Positions 16,496-25,483 are shown, counted from the stretch's first letter. The stretch: DNA of 64,000 nucleotides from an uncultured bacterium (GCA_902799955.1 CADCCQ010000056.1:1-64000); one strand, 5' to 3'. The notes: generated from the sequence alone by a model not told the origin. Translations and numbers: made by a program.

Positions 16496-17659
16496 TCAGC
16501 GCTTGAGAAGGACGTCCGTTTCGTACTTGCGGACCTCCTTGAACCATTCCTCTCCGGCGGGGACGCCGGCGCGCCTGCAGAACTCCGCCCAGACCTCCTC
16601 GAACGGATAGTTCTTGTACTCCTCCTGGAGGACGAGCTGCGCGGTGAACTCGCCCGCGTCCTGCAGGGCCTTGAGCTGCGCGTTCGGCGTGAGCATCGCC
16701 TTGAGGAGCTCCTTCTGCATGTTGCGCATTCCGAGCACCCACGCCGCGACGCGGCAGATGGAGGCGTCGAAGTAGTCGAGCGCGACGAGGAAGTTCTTCG
16801 GGCCCATCTTCACGATCTCCTGCGCGGCGGCGCGGAGGTCGTCGTTCTGGCGGATCACGTGGTCGGAGTCCCAGCGCACGGGGCGCGAGATGTGGAACGC
16901 GACCTTGCCGAAGAACATGAGGAACGAGCTGATCTTGTCCGCCACGTTCTCGGAGAGGTGGAAGTGGCCCATGTCGAGAAGCGCGAGGATCTTGCGGCTC
17001 TGCGCCGTCGGGATGACCCACTTCTTGTCGTACTTCGTCTTGAAGATCTTGTCGAGCGACTCAGCCATGCGCTTGCGCGGCCCGAGGCGGTCGGAGGGCT
17101 CGTCCTTGTAGCCGTCGGGGCACCAGAAGTTGATCGCGCACGGGCTCTTCAGCGACTTGCCGAAGTACTCCGCGATCTTGAGGCACTGGATGCCGTGCCT
17201 GATCCAGAACGCCCTGATCTTCGGGTCGGGCGACGAGAGCGTGAGGCCGTCCACCACGTTGGCGTGGGAGAAGAACGTCGGGTTGAAGTCGAGCCCGTAG
17301 CCGCGCTTCTTAGCCCACTCCACCCACGGCGTGAACTGCTCGGGGGAAATCTTGTCGCGGTCGACGACCTTGTCCTTGTGGACGCCGTAGCACGCGTGGA
17401 GGTTGACGCGGTGTTTGCCGGGGATGAGGGACATCGCCTTGTCGATGTCGGCCATCAGCTGCTCCGGGGTCGTGGCCTTGCCGGGGTAGTTGCCCGTGGT
17501 CTGGATGCCGTTGGAGGCGCCGCCGACGGACTCGAATCCGCATACGTCGTCGCCCTGCCAGCAGTGCATGGAGATCGGCACCGCCGCGAGGTCCGCGATG
17601 GCCTTCTCCGTGTCTATCCCGATCTTCGAATACTTCTTCTGCGCTTCTTTGTAGCTCAT
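16496..17659 (-). CDS. rhaA: L-rhamnose isomerase, internal active-site segment missing
   Basis: It should interconvert L-rhamnose and L-rhamnulose. At 387 residues it closely follows E. coli-type RhaA: SMHCWQGDDVCGFES, GIQTTGNYPGKA, LDFNPTFFSH, INFWCPDGYKDEPSDRLGPRKR, LDMGHFHLSENVADKIS, HISRPVRWDSDHV, LDYFDASICRVAAWVLGMRNM. However, the segment between LDKIFKTKYDKK and SRKILALLDMGHF is about 25 residues shorter than the family. That segment normally holds a metal-binding Glu and the catalytic Lys (E234 and K236 in E. coli, from memory). The frame is intact, so activity or substrate may be changed. AAAGGAG precedes ATG 17659. Confidence 0.88.
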   Translation of the reverse strand: MSYKEAQKKYSKIGIDTEKAIADLAAVPISMHCWQGDDVCGFESVGGASNGIQTTGNYPGKATTPEQLMADIDKAMSLIPGKHRVNLHACYGVHKDKVVDRDKISPEQFTPWVEWAKKRGYGLDFNPTFFSHANVVDGLTLSSPDPKIRAFWIRHGIQCLKIAEYFGKSLKSPCAINFWCPDGYKDEPSDRLGPRKRMAESLDKIFKTKYDKKWVIPTAQSRKILALLDMGHFHLSENVADKISSFLMFFGKVAFHISRPVRWDSDHVIRQNDDLRAAAQEIVKMGPKNFLVALDYFDASICRVAAWVLGMRNMQKELLKAMLTPNAQLKALQDAGEFTAQLVLQEEYKNYPFEEVWAEFCRRAGVPAGEEWFKEVRKYETDVLLKR

Positions 17660-17746
17660 GTTTCTCCTTTTCTTTGTTTGGTTTGTCCCTTGTTGTTTCT
17701 TCTCTGTACGAAATCAGTTCCCGTGTCCGCCGGCGCAAGCCGCGCG

Positions 17747-19132
17747 TCAGGCCGCGTCCCCGCCCGAGCTTTCCTGCTTGCAGGTCAGCGCCATGAAGAA
17801 CACCGAGAGGACGCACGCCACGATGAGCATGCCGAACGTCCAACCCCAGCCGGCCCTCTTCGCCACCACGCCCATCACCCAGTTGGCCAGGATGAACGTG
17901 CCGAGGAAGTATCCGAAGAAGCCCGTGAGCCCCGCCGCCGTGCCCGCCGCGTTCTTCGGCGCGAGGTCGAGCGCCTGCACGCCGATGAGCATCACCGGCC
18001 CGTAGATGAAGAACCCGATGCCGATGAGGCTGATGATCACCACCGTCAGGCTGTCGATGAAAGCCCAGTACAGGGCGATGAACACCAGCACCAGCGCCAT
18101 GAAGAGGATCGTCGGCATTGCGCGCTTGCCCTTGAACACCTTGTCCGACACCCAGCCGCAGAGCAGCGTCCCGGGGATGGCGGCGTATTCGTACGCGAAG
18201 TACGCCCAGCCAGCGCTCTTGATGTCGATGCCGCGCTCCTTGAGGATCGTCGGCGCCCAGTCGAGGCAGCCGTAGCGCACCATGTAGACGAACGCGTTGG
18301 AGAGCGCGATGAACCAGAGGTACTTGTTGTTTAGGACGTACTTGAAGAATATCTCCTTCGTCGAAAGCGTCTCCTCCTGCTTGGCGGAGTAGTTCTTCGG
18401 GTAGTCGTTGCGCCACGCCTCGACGGACTGCAGGCCGCACGACTGCGGCGTGTCCCTGAGGAGGACGTACGCGAGGAGCGCGATGAAGAGCGCCGTCGCC
18501 GCGGGGAACGCGAACGTGCCGACGAGGAAGTACAGCCCCTGGTGCTGTCCGTAGAACCAGCTTCCGAACCACACGGCGCCGTACGTCGCCATCGGGCCGA
18601 CGAGTCCTCCGCCCACGTTGTGCGCGCAGTTCCAGATGCTCATCATCGTGCCTCGCTCGTTCTGCGAGAACCAGTGCGTCATCACTCGACCGCACGGCGG
18701 CCAGCCCATGCCGTTGAACCATCCGACAAGGGTGTTCAAGACGCCCATGACGACGATCGCCAGCGTCTTGTGCTCCGCGCCAATCGACTTGATCGGCACG
18801 ATCATGAAGCACATCGCGATCGCGGAGAGCACCAGCCCCAGCGGCAGGAACACGCGCGCGTTCGAGCGGTCGCTTACGCTGCCCATCAGGAACTTCGAGA
18901 ACGCATAGCCCGCCGCGTTCAGGCCAAGGACGAAGCCAAGTTCGGCCTTGTCGAAGCCAAGCGGCTCCATGGAGGGGATTGCCATCGACAGGTTCTTCCT
19001 CACGAGGTAGAACCCGGCGTATCCGATGAACGCCCCGATGAACACCTGCCAGCGCATGCGCCTGTATCTGGCGTCGGCCGCCGGGCCCGTCTCCGCCGGC
19101 TTGTACTCCGGCTGCTTCATGAATGCAAACAT
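17747..19132 (-). CDS. GlpT/UhpT-type (OPA) major facilitator transporter
   Basis: A 461-residue membrane protein with 12 predicted segments. The organophosphate:phosphate antiporter signature is clear near the N-terminus: RWQVFIGAFIGYAGFYLVRKN, here split as RWQVFIGAFIGYAG and FYLVRKN. FSKFLMGSVSDRSNARVFLP and NERGTMMSIWNCAHNVGGG also fit. Members import glycerol-3-phosphate or hexose phosphates against phosphate. The DUF1667 gene just upstream and rhaA just downstream suggest a role in sugar or glycerol-phosphate use; substrate is not proven. AAAGGGG precedes ATG 19132. Confidence 0.87.
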   Translation of the reverse strand: MFAFMKQPEYKPAETGPAADARYRRMRWQVFIGAFIGYAGFYLVRKNLSMAIPSMEPLGFDKAELGFVLGLNAAGYAFSKFLMGSVSDRSNARVFLPLGLVLSAIAMCFMIVPIKSIGAEHKTLAIVVMGVLNTLVGWFNGMGWPPCGRVMTHWFSQNERGTMMSIWNCAHNVGGGLVGPMATYGAVWFGSWFYGQHQGLYFLVGTFAFPAATALFIALLAYVLLRDTPQSCGLQSVEAWRNDYPKNYSAKQEETLSTKEIFFKYVLNNKYLWFIALSNAFVYMVRYGCLDWAPTILKERGIDIKSAGWAYFAYEYAAIPGTLLCGWVSDKVFKGKRAMPTILFMALVLVFIALYWAFIDSLTVVIISLIGIGFFIYGPVMLIGVQALDLAPKNAAGTAAGLTGFFGYFLGTFILANWVMGVVAKRAGWGWTFGMLIVACVLSVFFMALTCKQESSGGDAA

Positions 19133-19151
19133 TGGCCTGTCCCCTTTGCGT

Positions 19152-19493
19152 CTACATGTTCGCGGTCGCGACTACGTCCACGCCGGTCTCCGCGACGTCG
19201 GGTATGATGACGTCGCCTATCTTCACGGGAAGCTGCACCGTCGTCTGGTGCATCGCGAAGAGCACTGCCTCTATCTTGTCCTTCGGCACGGCGGTCTTCG
19301 TCTTCACCGGCAGGGGCTTGCGCATCCCCGCGATCCGGACGAGCCCGGTGACCATGCGCGTCGGGTGGAGCGCCTCGCTGCGCCCGTACGCCTCCCCGCG
19401 TGGACACGTATGCCCCGTCACGGTCACGTCGTCGCCGTTCACGACGACATCAAGTTCGCAGCCCTTCGGGCAGTTTATGCATATCATCTTCAT
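19152..19493 (-). CDS. DUF1667 protein (small Cys-rich oxidoreductase partner)
   Basis: The 113-residue protein starts with a CINCPKGC cluster and has a further GHTCPRGEAYG motif, typical of DUF1667, with Cys residues that may bind iron. The family usually accompanies GlpA/GlpB-like FAD dehydrogenases of glycerol-3-phosphate oxidation. No such dehydrogenase is in this window, but a GlpT-like transporter follows 19 bp downstream. Ribosome site GAGGTG and a TAAAAT box at 19525-19530 precede it, so it probably opens the operon that runs to rlmB. Confidence 0.85.
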   Translation of the reverse strand: MKMICINCPKGCELDVVVNGDDVTVTGHTCPRGEAYGRSEALHPTRMVTGLVRIAGMRKPLPVKTKTAVPKDKIEAVLFAMHQTTVQLPVKIGDVIIPDVAETGVDVVATANM

Positions 19494-19524
19494 TTGTGTT
19501 CACCTCGGTATTCGTAGTCTTTTA

Positions 19525-19530
19525 ATTTTA
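19525..19530 (-). promoter_or_regulatory. -10 box (GGGTAAAAT) before DUF1667-transporter-rhaA run
   Basis: TAAAAT on the minus strand would start a transcript about 25 nt before ATG 19493, leaving room for the GAGGTG ribosome site. This contrasts with the leaderless genes. Confidence 0.45.
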
Positions 19531-19620
19531 CCCAAAATCTCCGCATTTCGCAAGCGGAAATATGCGGGAATATGCGCCGCATCGCGCGGCGGACTTTCGC
19601 CGGCGGGGGCGGACGAGCCG

Positions 19621-20850
19621 TCAGGACGCGGCAGCAATGCCCGCGCACCACGTCGCCAGGCGCTCCAGCGCCTCAAGGAGCGTGGCCCGGGAACAGGCGA
19701 GGTTCACCCGCAGGAACGACGTCCCGGCGGGCTCCCCGAACTGCGCGCCATTCGCGAACCTAACCTTCGCCTCGCGTTCCAGACGGCGCTCCAGCTCCGC
19801 GGACGGCACGCCGAACGCCGTCATGTCCACCCACGCCAGGTATGTCGCCTCCAGCGCGGCTACGCGGCACTGCGGCAGCCGCGCGCGAAGGAAGCCGAGC
19901 ATCGCCCTGAAGTTCCCCTGAAGATAAACGCGCAGCTCGTCGAGCCAGTCGGCGCAGCTGTCCCACGCCACGGACGACGCGATAAAGCCGAATAGATTGA
20001 GCTCTCCCACGCAATGTACCCTGATGGCGCGGCGAATCCGCTCGCGGACATCCCGATCCACACACACGACCGCCGACGTCTGGAGCCCCGCGAGGTTGAA
20101 CGCCTTCGAGGCCGACCAGAACGTGACCGAGGACGCGGCGAAGCCCTCGGAGATGCCGGCGAACGGGACATGGCGCGAACCCGGCATCTGTAGATCGGCG
20201 TGTATCTCGTCGCTGGCAACGAACACGCCATGGCGCAGGCATATCTCCCCCGCCCGCCGCAGCTCCTCCGCAGTCCACGCGCGGCCCACGGGATTGTGGG
20301 GGTTGCACAGCAGAAAGAGCCTCACGCCGGGGACGGAGACCTTGCGCTCAAGGTCGTCGAAGTCCATCTCATAGGTGAAGTCTCCATCCGCGGCGTTCCG
20401 GACGGGAACGCGGCGAAGCGGACTTTCAACAATCTCCAGCCCCTGGTTGCGGATCGTGGTGAAGAAACTTCCGTAGACGGGCGTCTGTATGACGACCTTC
20501 CCGTCTTGTCCGCAAATCGCGCGAAGAACGGCGGCAAGCGCCGGGATGACGCCTGTCGCGTCCAGGATCGTGTCGGGCGCGACCGTGAGGCCATGGCGGC
20601 GGGAAAGCCACCGGGCCAGGCTTTCGTGCCAGGCTGGCGGCGGCAGGGCGTAGCCGAACACGCCGTCATCCACGCGGCGACGCAGCGCCTCGACGATGGC
20701 CGGGGCCACGCGGAAGTCCATGTCCGCCACCCAGAGCGGCAGCACCCCTTCTTCGCTCGGCGTATCCCATTTCACGCTCGCCGTGCCGCGCCGCGACGAA
20801 GCACAGGCGCCGAAGTCAAATGCCCCGTCCCCGATTTCTCCTTCTTGCAT
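19621..20850 (-). CDS. PatB/MalY-type class I/II aminotransferase (cystathionine beta-lyase-like)
   Basis: PLP enzyme of 409 residues. PLPLWVADMDF-like N-terminus (here VLPLWVADMDFRVAP), VFGYALPP, TPVYGSFF, LLCNPHNPVGRAW, VASDEIHADL and the lysine motif WSASKAFNLAGLQ place it in the PatB/MalY branch. That branch includes C-S lyases acting on cystathionine or cysteine conjugates. A link with metY (sulfur amino acids) is plausible. AGGAAAGG precedes ATG 20850. It stands as a single gene; the 3' side is 127 bp from the DUF1667 start. Confidence 0.87.
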   Translation of the reverse strand: MQEGEIGDGAFDFGACASSRRGTASVKWDTPSEEGVLPLWVADMDFRVAPAIVEALRRRVDDGVFGYALPPPAWHESLARWLSRRHGLTVAPDTILDATGVIPALAAVLRAICGQDGKVVIQTPVYGSFFTTIRNQGLEIVESPLRRVPVRNAADGDFTYEMDFDDLERKVSVPGVRLFLLCNPHNPVGRAWTAEELRRAGEICLRHGVFVASDEIHADLQMPGSRHVPFAGISEGFAASSVTFWSASKAFNLAGLQTSAVVCVDRDVRERIRRAIRVHCVGELNLFGFIASSVAWDSCADWLDELRVYLQGNFRAMLGFLRARLPQCRVAALEATYLAWVDMTAFGVPSAELERRLEREAKVRFANGAQFGEPAGTSFLRVNLACSRATLLEALERLATWCAGIAAAS

Positions 20851-21153
20851 CTTGCCTTTCCTGTTCCTTCTTCAATTCGTTTCTTCTTCCTCTTATCATC
20901 GAAGCAGCTGCAAAACCCCGAACCTTTATCATGCAAAGTTCGCCAAGTGCGCAAGGCTTCATCTGAGATGACATTGCGCCGAGGCGAACAAGCAGGTTTT
21001 GCAATTGACACTCTCGTTTGAGGATAACACAATATATTACAAAATTTGATTCTCGCTGTCAATCCTATTTTGTCGCATTTTTTGGCAAGACCACAAGCAG
21101 TCAACTCTTCATAGAATCAATTGTATTTTCCACGTTCCTTTCTGCCGACTCTG
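20851..21153. other. Gene-free interval, nothing recognised
   Basis: AT-richer than both sides. It contains pyrimidine-rich and A/T runs but no supported ORF, strong terminator or RNA. The promoter of the PatB-like gene should lie in its left part. Confidence 0.4.
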
Positions 21154-21339
21154 TCACAGTGCCGAGAGCCCTGCGCCGATGCCCTGCAGTATGCCGCCGA
21201 TTATGGCGCCATACGGCGGCTCGCCGCATCGGCTGTTTGCGCGGCATTCCGCGCAATGGCAGCTCGCGCACCCCGCCAAGCCGAAAAGCGCAATCGCGGC
21301 GGCAGCCAGCGCAAGCCCCCTGCCCATCTTTTTCATCAT
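21154..21339 (-). CDS. Small Cys-rich lipoprotein (61 aa)
   Basis: AAAGGAGG lies 8 nt before ATG 21339. The product has a signal peptide with lipobox LAGC (MMKKMGRGLALAAAAIALFG then LAGCASCHC). Downstream are further Cys residues (CHCAEC, RC) and a Gly-rich hydrophobic tail (GAIIGGILQGIGAGLSAL) that may associate with membrane. No family recognised. Its size and Cys content recall small envelope lipoproteins. Confidence 0.75.
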   Translation of the reverse strand: MMKKMGRGLALAAAAIALFGLAGCASCHCAECRANSRCGEPPYGAIIGGILQGIGAGLSAL

Positions 21340-21477
21340 AGCATCCACCTCCTTTCATGGAGTAGGGACGCAACCGCACGAAATCTGACAGACTTTCTTG
21401 AAGATCACCCCCTCTCCTTCGTCGGCCCTGTGGCCTTCTATTTGATGAACTGTACCATTGGATGAACTGATCCCCCT

Positions 21478-21500
21478 TCCCGTGGGGACACTCCCCGCAG
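21478..21500. repeat. REP-like palindrome
   Basis: CCGTGGGGACACTCCCCGCAG, the same family as the copies around the ATPase gene, here just downstream of the lipoprotein gene ending at 21506. Confidence 0.7.
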
Positions 21501-21505
21501 AACTA

Positions 21506-22279
21506 TCAAAGGCGATTAAACCTCTCAGGGGGAATATCCATTCGGAACGCCGTGGTAAAATTCTCAAAAAGGAAATCCCACCACTGATCATCAGGGTACA
21601 TTTTTCTAAATCTACGAGAAATTCTACTGTTCATTCCATCAAACTTTCTTCTATCACCCGATGACATAGGATAAAAGCCCATATACTGAATCCAATACGG
21701 ATTGCGCCACATATAGTAAGGCGGTTCTCTAAGTACTTCGTAGCCCCACATGACTAAACTCGGGGTCGAGTATTCTTCAGGATACATTTGCGTATAGATG
21801 AAATACACGTCATCGTCCGTGATGGCGGCGATGCCCGCCAAGGACGATCCGTCCTTCCCAAACCAGGCAAGGCCAACCGTGCTGACAATCCGGTTACTGA
21901 TTGACCCAAACGAGACCGCGTCATCCATCTTGCACTTGCGAAGCAAGTCAATGAGTTCATTCCCAAACCGCCTGTCATCGGGCGAATCATCTTCAGGCTT
22001 CACCTCCTTAAATCTGATCCAATTTATATCACGTCGCACACACTGTAGATCTGAAGGACGCGACATCCACGGCCATCTCTCTTTCCGGAAATAAAACGCC
22101 CTATCCTCGTCAAGCGTCTTGATTCGATCTCGCATGGCCTCGAAAACCATCTCCCTAGCTGCCACAATTTCCTGCTCAATCGGCTCGTATTCAATATCGA
22201 TGCAACCTACGAATTGCATCGTGGTCAGCATTACGACAAATGCCAGAGTCATCACTCCACTATTGTTTTTGTTCCGCAT
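21506..22279 (-). CDS. Lipoprotein, paralogue of the duplicated protein at 39693-41156
   Basis: 257 residues with a lipobox (MQFVGC). The mature part shares long blocks with both halves of the protein at 39693-41156: REMVFEAMRDRI, FGNELIDLLRKC, GLAWFGKDGSSLAG, AAITDDDVYFIYT, PPYYMWR and FRMDIPPERF. Family and function are unknown. It is the last gene of the toxin/immunity array, so a role as an immunity or orphan-immunity lipoprotein is possible but not shown. AAGGAG precedes ATG. A truncated copy of the RHS gene start lies immediately upstream. Confidence 0.8.
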   Translation of the reverse strand: MRNKNNSGVMTLAFVVMLTTMQFVGCIDIEYEPIEQEIVAAREMVFEAMRDRIKTLDEDRAFYFRKERWPWMSRPSDLQCVRRDINWIRFKEVKPEDDSPDDRRFGNELIDLLRKCKMDDAVSFGSISNRIVSTVGLAWFGKDGSSLAGIAAITDDDVYFIYTQMYPEEYSTPSLVMWGYEVLREPPYYMWRNPYWIQYMGFYPMSSGDRRKFDGMNSRISRRFRKMYPDDQWWDFLFENFTTAFRMDIPPERFNRL

Positions 22280-22319
22280 TTTAGTTTCTCCTTATACATG
22301 GCAGAATATAGTTCATATG

Positions 22320-22385
22320 CTATTTTGAATACAGAATATTTGTCGTATTTCTTTCTACGCTCCACTTCTTCACCATCATCGCCAT
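22320..22385 (-). pseudogene. Truncated copy of the RHS-type gene start
   Basis: A 21-codon ORF beginning MAMMVKKWS matches the first codons of the RHS gene at 35806 (MAMIVKKWT), with the same GATGTCAAAT leader. It then diverges and stops. It marks the end of dispersed element copy 1. Confidence 0.7.
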
Positions 22386-22389
22386 ATTT

Positions 22390-22611
22390 GACATCTTTTC
22401 GCTCTGGGGCCGAGCGTCGTCCGCGACCGCCGCGAACAGGTACACTCCGGCCATCTACAACAATAAACAGATTTACCTTCGATGGAATTCCACGAAATCT
22501 GAAGTTTTTTCACGTCTGACATTTTCATCGGCTGTCTCGCCGCCCATTGGAGGTTTGCGAGAGCGTGCGCAATCGGAGGAAGAGCGGGGATGTCGTTCGC
22601 ATGGCGGAGCC
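22390..22611 (-). repeat. Dispersed leader element, copy 1
   Basis: About 220 bp strongly similar to 35808-36040. It includes the shared core ending GCGGGGATGTCGTTCGCATG (plus strand) and the block GGCCGAGCGTCGTCCGCGAC. On the minus strand it lies between an upstream gene's C-terminus and a new gene start. Confidence 0.8.
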
Positions 22612-23204
22612 TTCGGCGCCGTATTCTTGGCATCCTCCACCCCTCTCGCAAAGGGTGTTATTGATAATGGAACGATAAACCTTTTTCCATGCCAGACACA
22701 CTCACTCCCAAAACGGGCCTTCAGAGAAAATTCCGCCACACAACACGCAGACAAGGAGTGGAACTCCACTTTTACATCACCTAGCGGATTCTGCTCCGGC
22801 ATAAGATTTGATATTGGTGTCGCATACAGCAAACGACATGAGACCTTGCCTTTCTCTTCCTTGGGCAAGAAGAAGTACAATCGTTGACAATGAGAATCGC
22901 ATTCCTTTGCCACGAGGACATCCCCTATGATGGTCGGCCGCCACAACAGGACGAAACTGTTCTCGGTTCGAATTAGTAGCAGGTCCTTGTTTTTTTGCCG
23001 AATGACAAGCCGACGTTCAAAGTCATGATCAATATCTTTTGAAATCCGTTCTTCGGCCTTCCATACTCCGTCTGTAGAACTTACCTCCTGTGATATTAAT
23101 TCCTCGCGGTCATACAGCGGAGATATGCATGAACTCAAGCCTTCCAGCCCTGACGCTGAAACGTCAAGTGCCAACAACAAAAAGAACCAGGAAATATTTT
23201 TCAT
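22473..23204 (-). CDS. Exported protein paired with RHS fragment 3, candidate immunity
   Basis: 243 residues with an N-terminal signal peptide (MKNISWFFLLLALDVSASGL). Its ATG overlaps the stop of the upstream RHS fragment as ATGA, the tight coupling expected of a toxin tip and its immunity protein. The mature sequence is unrecognised. The last about 55 residues (from KAPPCERHPRSS) are encoded by dispersed element copy 1, so the original C-terminus seems to have been replaced. Periplasmic location fits a cell-wall-acting tip. Immunity is inferred from position only. Confidence 0.75.
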   Translation of the reverse strand: MKNISWFFLLLALDVSASGLEGLSSCISPLYDREELISQEVSSTDGVWKAEERISKDIDHDFERRLVIRQKNKDLLLIRTENSFVLLWRPTIIGDVLVAKECDSHCQRLYFFLPKEEKGKVSCRLLYATPISNLMPEQNPLGDVKVEFHSLSACCVAEFSLKARFGSECVWHGKRFIVPLSITPFARGVEDAKNTAPKAPPCERHPRSSSDCARSRKPPMGGETADENVRREKTSDFVEFHRR

Positions 23205-24472
23205 TTCGAAATCGCCTCTTGAATCTTCTTCAGGTTTTCTGGCACTGTGACATTCTTCTTGTCAGACCATCCTTTAGGGCATGGACATCCATTTTTGACT
23301 TCCATCTCAACCAAGTCAATCTCTATACCCTTATTTTTTGGGTTTTTGGACGCCGTCCACAAATCAAGCCATTCATCTCTATCCACTCCGCTAGGCGCAC
23401 CAGGGCGCGGTATCACCCACCCTGAACCTCCATCGCGAACCGTACGGCTATCACCGCCCGAATTCTTTTTCCTACCCCTGTAGATGACAAACTGGGTGCC
23501 TGGCTCGTACGCATAATCATCCCTTCCCTTGGAAACTCCTGTTTTTACAACCTTGTTAGTCGCGTAAGACCATCCAGCCAACCCTACCGCAGCGTCCATT
23601 TCTGTTAAATCCTTCTTATTCCAACTGTTTCTTTCAGCAGGCTTCTGCCCCGTATAAAATGTTATCAACATCCACCTATAACATTTTTTCAATCCAAAGA
23701 GATCTATGTCATCCGTACTCCTATTTCCCACAAAACAATATTTATTTGGAGACGGCAGTAAATCCCTCGCCACCCACCTCCCCGCCACTGGCTCGTAGTG
23801 TCTGTAATTGTAATACACAAGACCCAGCACACCATCGGCGTACTCGGAGGAGAAGCGGTAGGGATTGGCCGCGGTAACATTGAACGCCGTGAAGGCTGTG
23901 TTGGTTGTTGTCGCAGTGACCATGCCGAATGGCGCATACTCGTAGTGCGCAGGGATGCCGCGCGCGGACTGGTAGGACACAAGGTCGGACACGTTCTTGT
24001 TTCCGTCGTGGAAGTAGAAGAAGTTGTAGGAGCCCGAGACGCGCTGCATCCAGAGCGGGCGCGTCGCCACTGGCTCTGTCGGATCCCATCCAAAGGCGAT
24101 GTCGACCGCGTTGTTTGCGGCGGCGTTCAGGCGTTGGACGCAGAGGTAGCCGTCGTACACGAAGCGGTGGTGGGCGTTGGTCGTGGCCGAGACGGCGCTC
24201 GGCCCTCCCGTACTGTCGGTCACCGTCTCGAGGTATTCGACGCGGCGGCCCATGCGGTCGTATTTCATTGTGATGTTGGTCGTGCCGCACTCCCACAGGA
24301 CGGGGCGGTTCTCGCCGTTGTAGGTAACCTGCCAGACGCCTGTCGCGGTCTTTATCAGCGTCTGATTGCCGTCGTCATCGAACTGCGGCAGGAATCCGCC
24401 AGCGCCTTCAACGATGTTCGTGTACTGATTCAGGCCGTTGGCGGTGTAGGTTCTGTTCGATTCGAGATCCAT
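23201..24472 (-). CDS. Orphan RHS C-terminal fragment 3 with distinct tip
   Basis: 423 residues. Positions 1-260 are the end of an RHS core almost identical to the full RHS gene (YTNIVEGAGGFLPQFD, NGENRPVLWECG, HHRFVYDGYLCVQRLN, YEYAPFGMV, LVYYNYRHYEPVAGRWVARD, DIDLFGLKK). After LFGLKK comes a unique tip of about 160 residues beginning CYRWMLITFYTG. It has TVRDGGSG and DRDEWLDLWT, which loosely recall the 3D domain of cell-wall lytic enzymes. Homology to the core begins abruptly near 24490 with no promoter or signal peptide, so this is a displaced cassette. ATG 24472 may not be used. Confidence 0.8.
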   Translation of the reverse strand: MDLESNRTYTANGLNQYTNIVEGAGGFLPQFDDDGNQTLIKTATGVWQVTYNGENRPVLWECGTTNITMKYDRMGRRVEYLETVTDSTGGPSAVSATTNAHHRFVYDGYLCVQRLNAAANNAVDIAFGWDPTEPVATRPLWMQRVSGSYNFFYFHDGNKNVSDLVSYQSARGIPAHYEYAPFGMVTATTTNTAFTAFNVTAANPYRFSSEYADGVLGLVYYNYRHYEPVAGRWVARDLLPSPNKYCFVGNRSTDDIDLFGLKKCYRWMLITFYTGQKPAERNSWNKKDLTEMDAAVGLAGWSYATNKVVKTGVSKGRDDYAYEPGTQFVIYRGRKKNSGGDSRTVRDGGSGWVIPRPGAPSGVDRDEWLDLWTASKNPKNKGIEIDLVEMEVKNGCPCPKGWSDKKNVTVPENLKKIQEAISK

Positions 24473-24621
24473 GGACGAAATACGGTTGCGAACTTATTCT
24501 CTCCCCAAGAACACAAGATCTTCATCTTGTTCTGGATTACTGATTGCAATTGCATTCTCATGTTGATCAAAACTAAGCATAACGGCTGACCCCAGTGGTG
24601 GAGTAAGAGTGGTGGAGTAAC

Positions 24622-25470
24622 TCATGTCAGAACCTTTCTTCCTTTAGCCGCAAGGCAATACCTCCTCTGCGGAGAATGAGGGTTTTCGGCATCGACAGCG
24701 GCAATGTACCCGGCAGTTGCAAGCGGAGTCAGGTAGCGTGACGTGAAGAAGTTCGCGCTCGAGACGCTCAGCGCCGCACGCAGCTCAGCCGGTCGCCTCG
24801 GTCCATCGGCAAGGAGCTTGAGCAGATCGAAGGCGACTTTGTTGCTGCCTTTCTCCAGAAGACGCGGCACACTGACGGAAATCGACTGCGCGAAGCGCTC
24901 AAACGCCTTCCGCCGCACTTTCTGGGACTTCTCCTCGTCGACGGAAAGCCCCTTCCTCGCAGGTCCGGAGAGTTTCTCGTCCTCGAGTTCCCTGAGGACA
25001 AGATGAATCGACTTCTCGTGCATCTCGCGAATCTGCTCCCAGGGGACGATGTGGGAGTTGTATGACATGGTCGAGTTCTGCTTAAGCGTCTTCATGAAGG
25101 CGCTCACGTCGTACATGCGGCGGAAGAACCTCTCCCTGAACGACTGCTTACCGGGCTCATCGCCCGTTCGCACGCACATGTCCCATTCCTGGCGGATTTC
25201 GGAAAGTCGAACGCCTTGGTAAAGCGAAGCGATGCGATCAAACAGCTCTCCGTCGTCCAGCTTCCGCGCTTCGGGAAGATATACGAGCAAGTGGAAGTGG
25301 TTGCCCATGAAGCAATACGCCAGCACCCCGATTCCGGAGAACTCCGCCACGCGCCACATCCGTGCGACAAAACGCGAACGCTCCTCCTCAGTCAGGAAGA
25401 ACGCACGGTTCGCAATCCTGCTGATGAGGTGATAACAGCGATTGGACTTGAAATTGCGCAGGGCTCTCAT
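24622..25470 (-). CDS. REP-associated tyrosine transposase (Y1/RAYT)
   Basis: 282 residues. The HUH/Y1 transposase hallmark GNHFHLLV follows YHLISRIANRAFFLTEEE and VLAYCFM. A catalytic Tyr would be in the helix around MYDVSAFMKTLKQN. The C-terminal about 90 residues form a winged-helix-like part (KLLADGPRRPAELRAAL). RAYT enzymes mobilise REP palindromes; the flanking GGGGTCAGACCCC palindrome is the likely substrate. ATG 25470 has a TATAAT box only 7 nt upstream, predicting a leaderless mRNA. Confidence 0.88.
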   Translation of the reverse strand: MRALRNFKSNRCYHLISRIANRAFFLTEEERSRFVARMWRVAEFSGIGVLAYCFMGNHFHLLVYLPEARKLDDGELFDRIASLYQGVRLSEIRQEWDMCVRTGDEPGKQSFRERFFRRMYDVSAFMKTLKQNSTMSYNSHIVPWEQIREMHEKSIHLVLRELEDEKLSGPARKGLSVDEEKSQKVRRKAFERFAQSISVSVPRLLEKGSNKVAFDLLKLLADGPRRPAELRAALSVSSANFFTSRYLTPLATAGYIAAVDAENPHSPQRRYCLAAKGRKVLT

Positions 25471-25477
25471 GTCGGGT

Positions 25478-25483
25478 ATTATA
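25478..25483 (-). promoter_or_regulatory. Extended -10 box, predicted leaderless start of the transposase
   Basis: The minus strand reads AAATATGCTATAATACCCGA, with 7 nt from TATAAT to ATG 25470. Confidence 0.6.
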
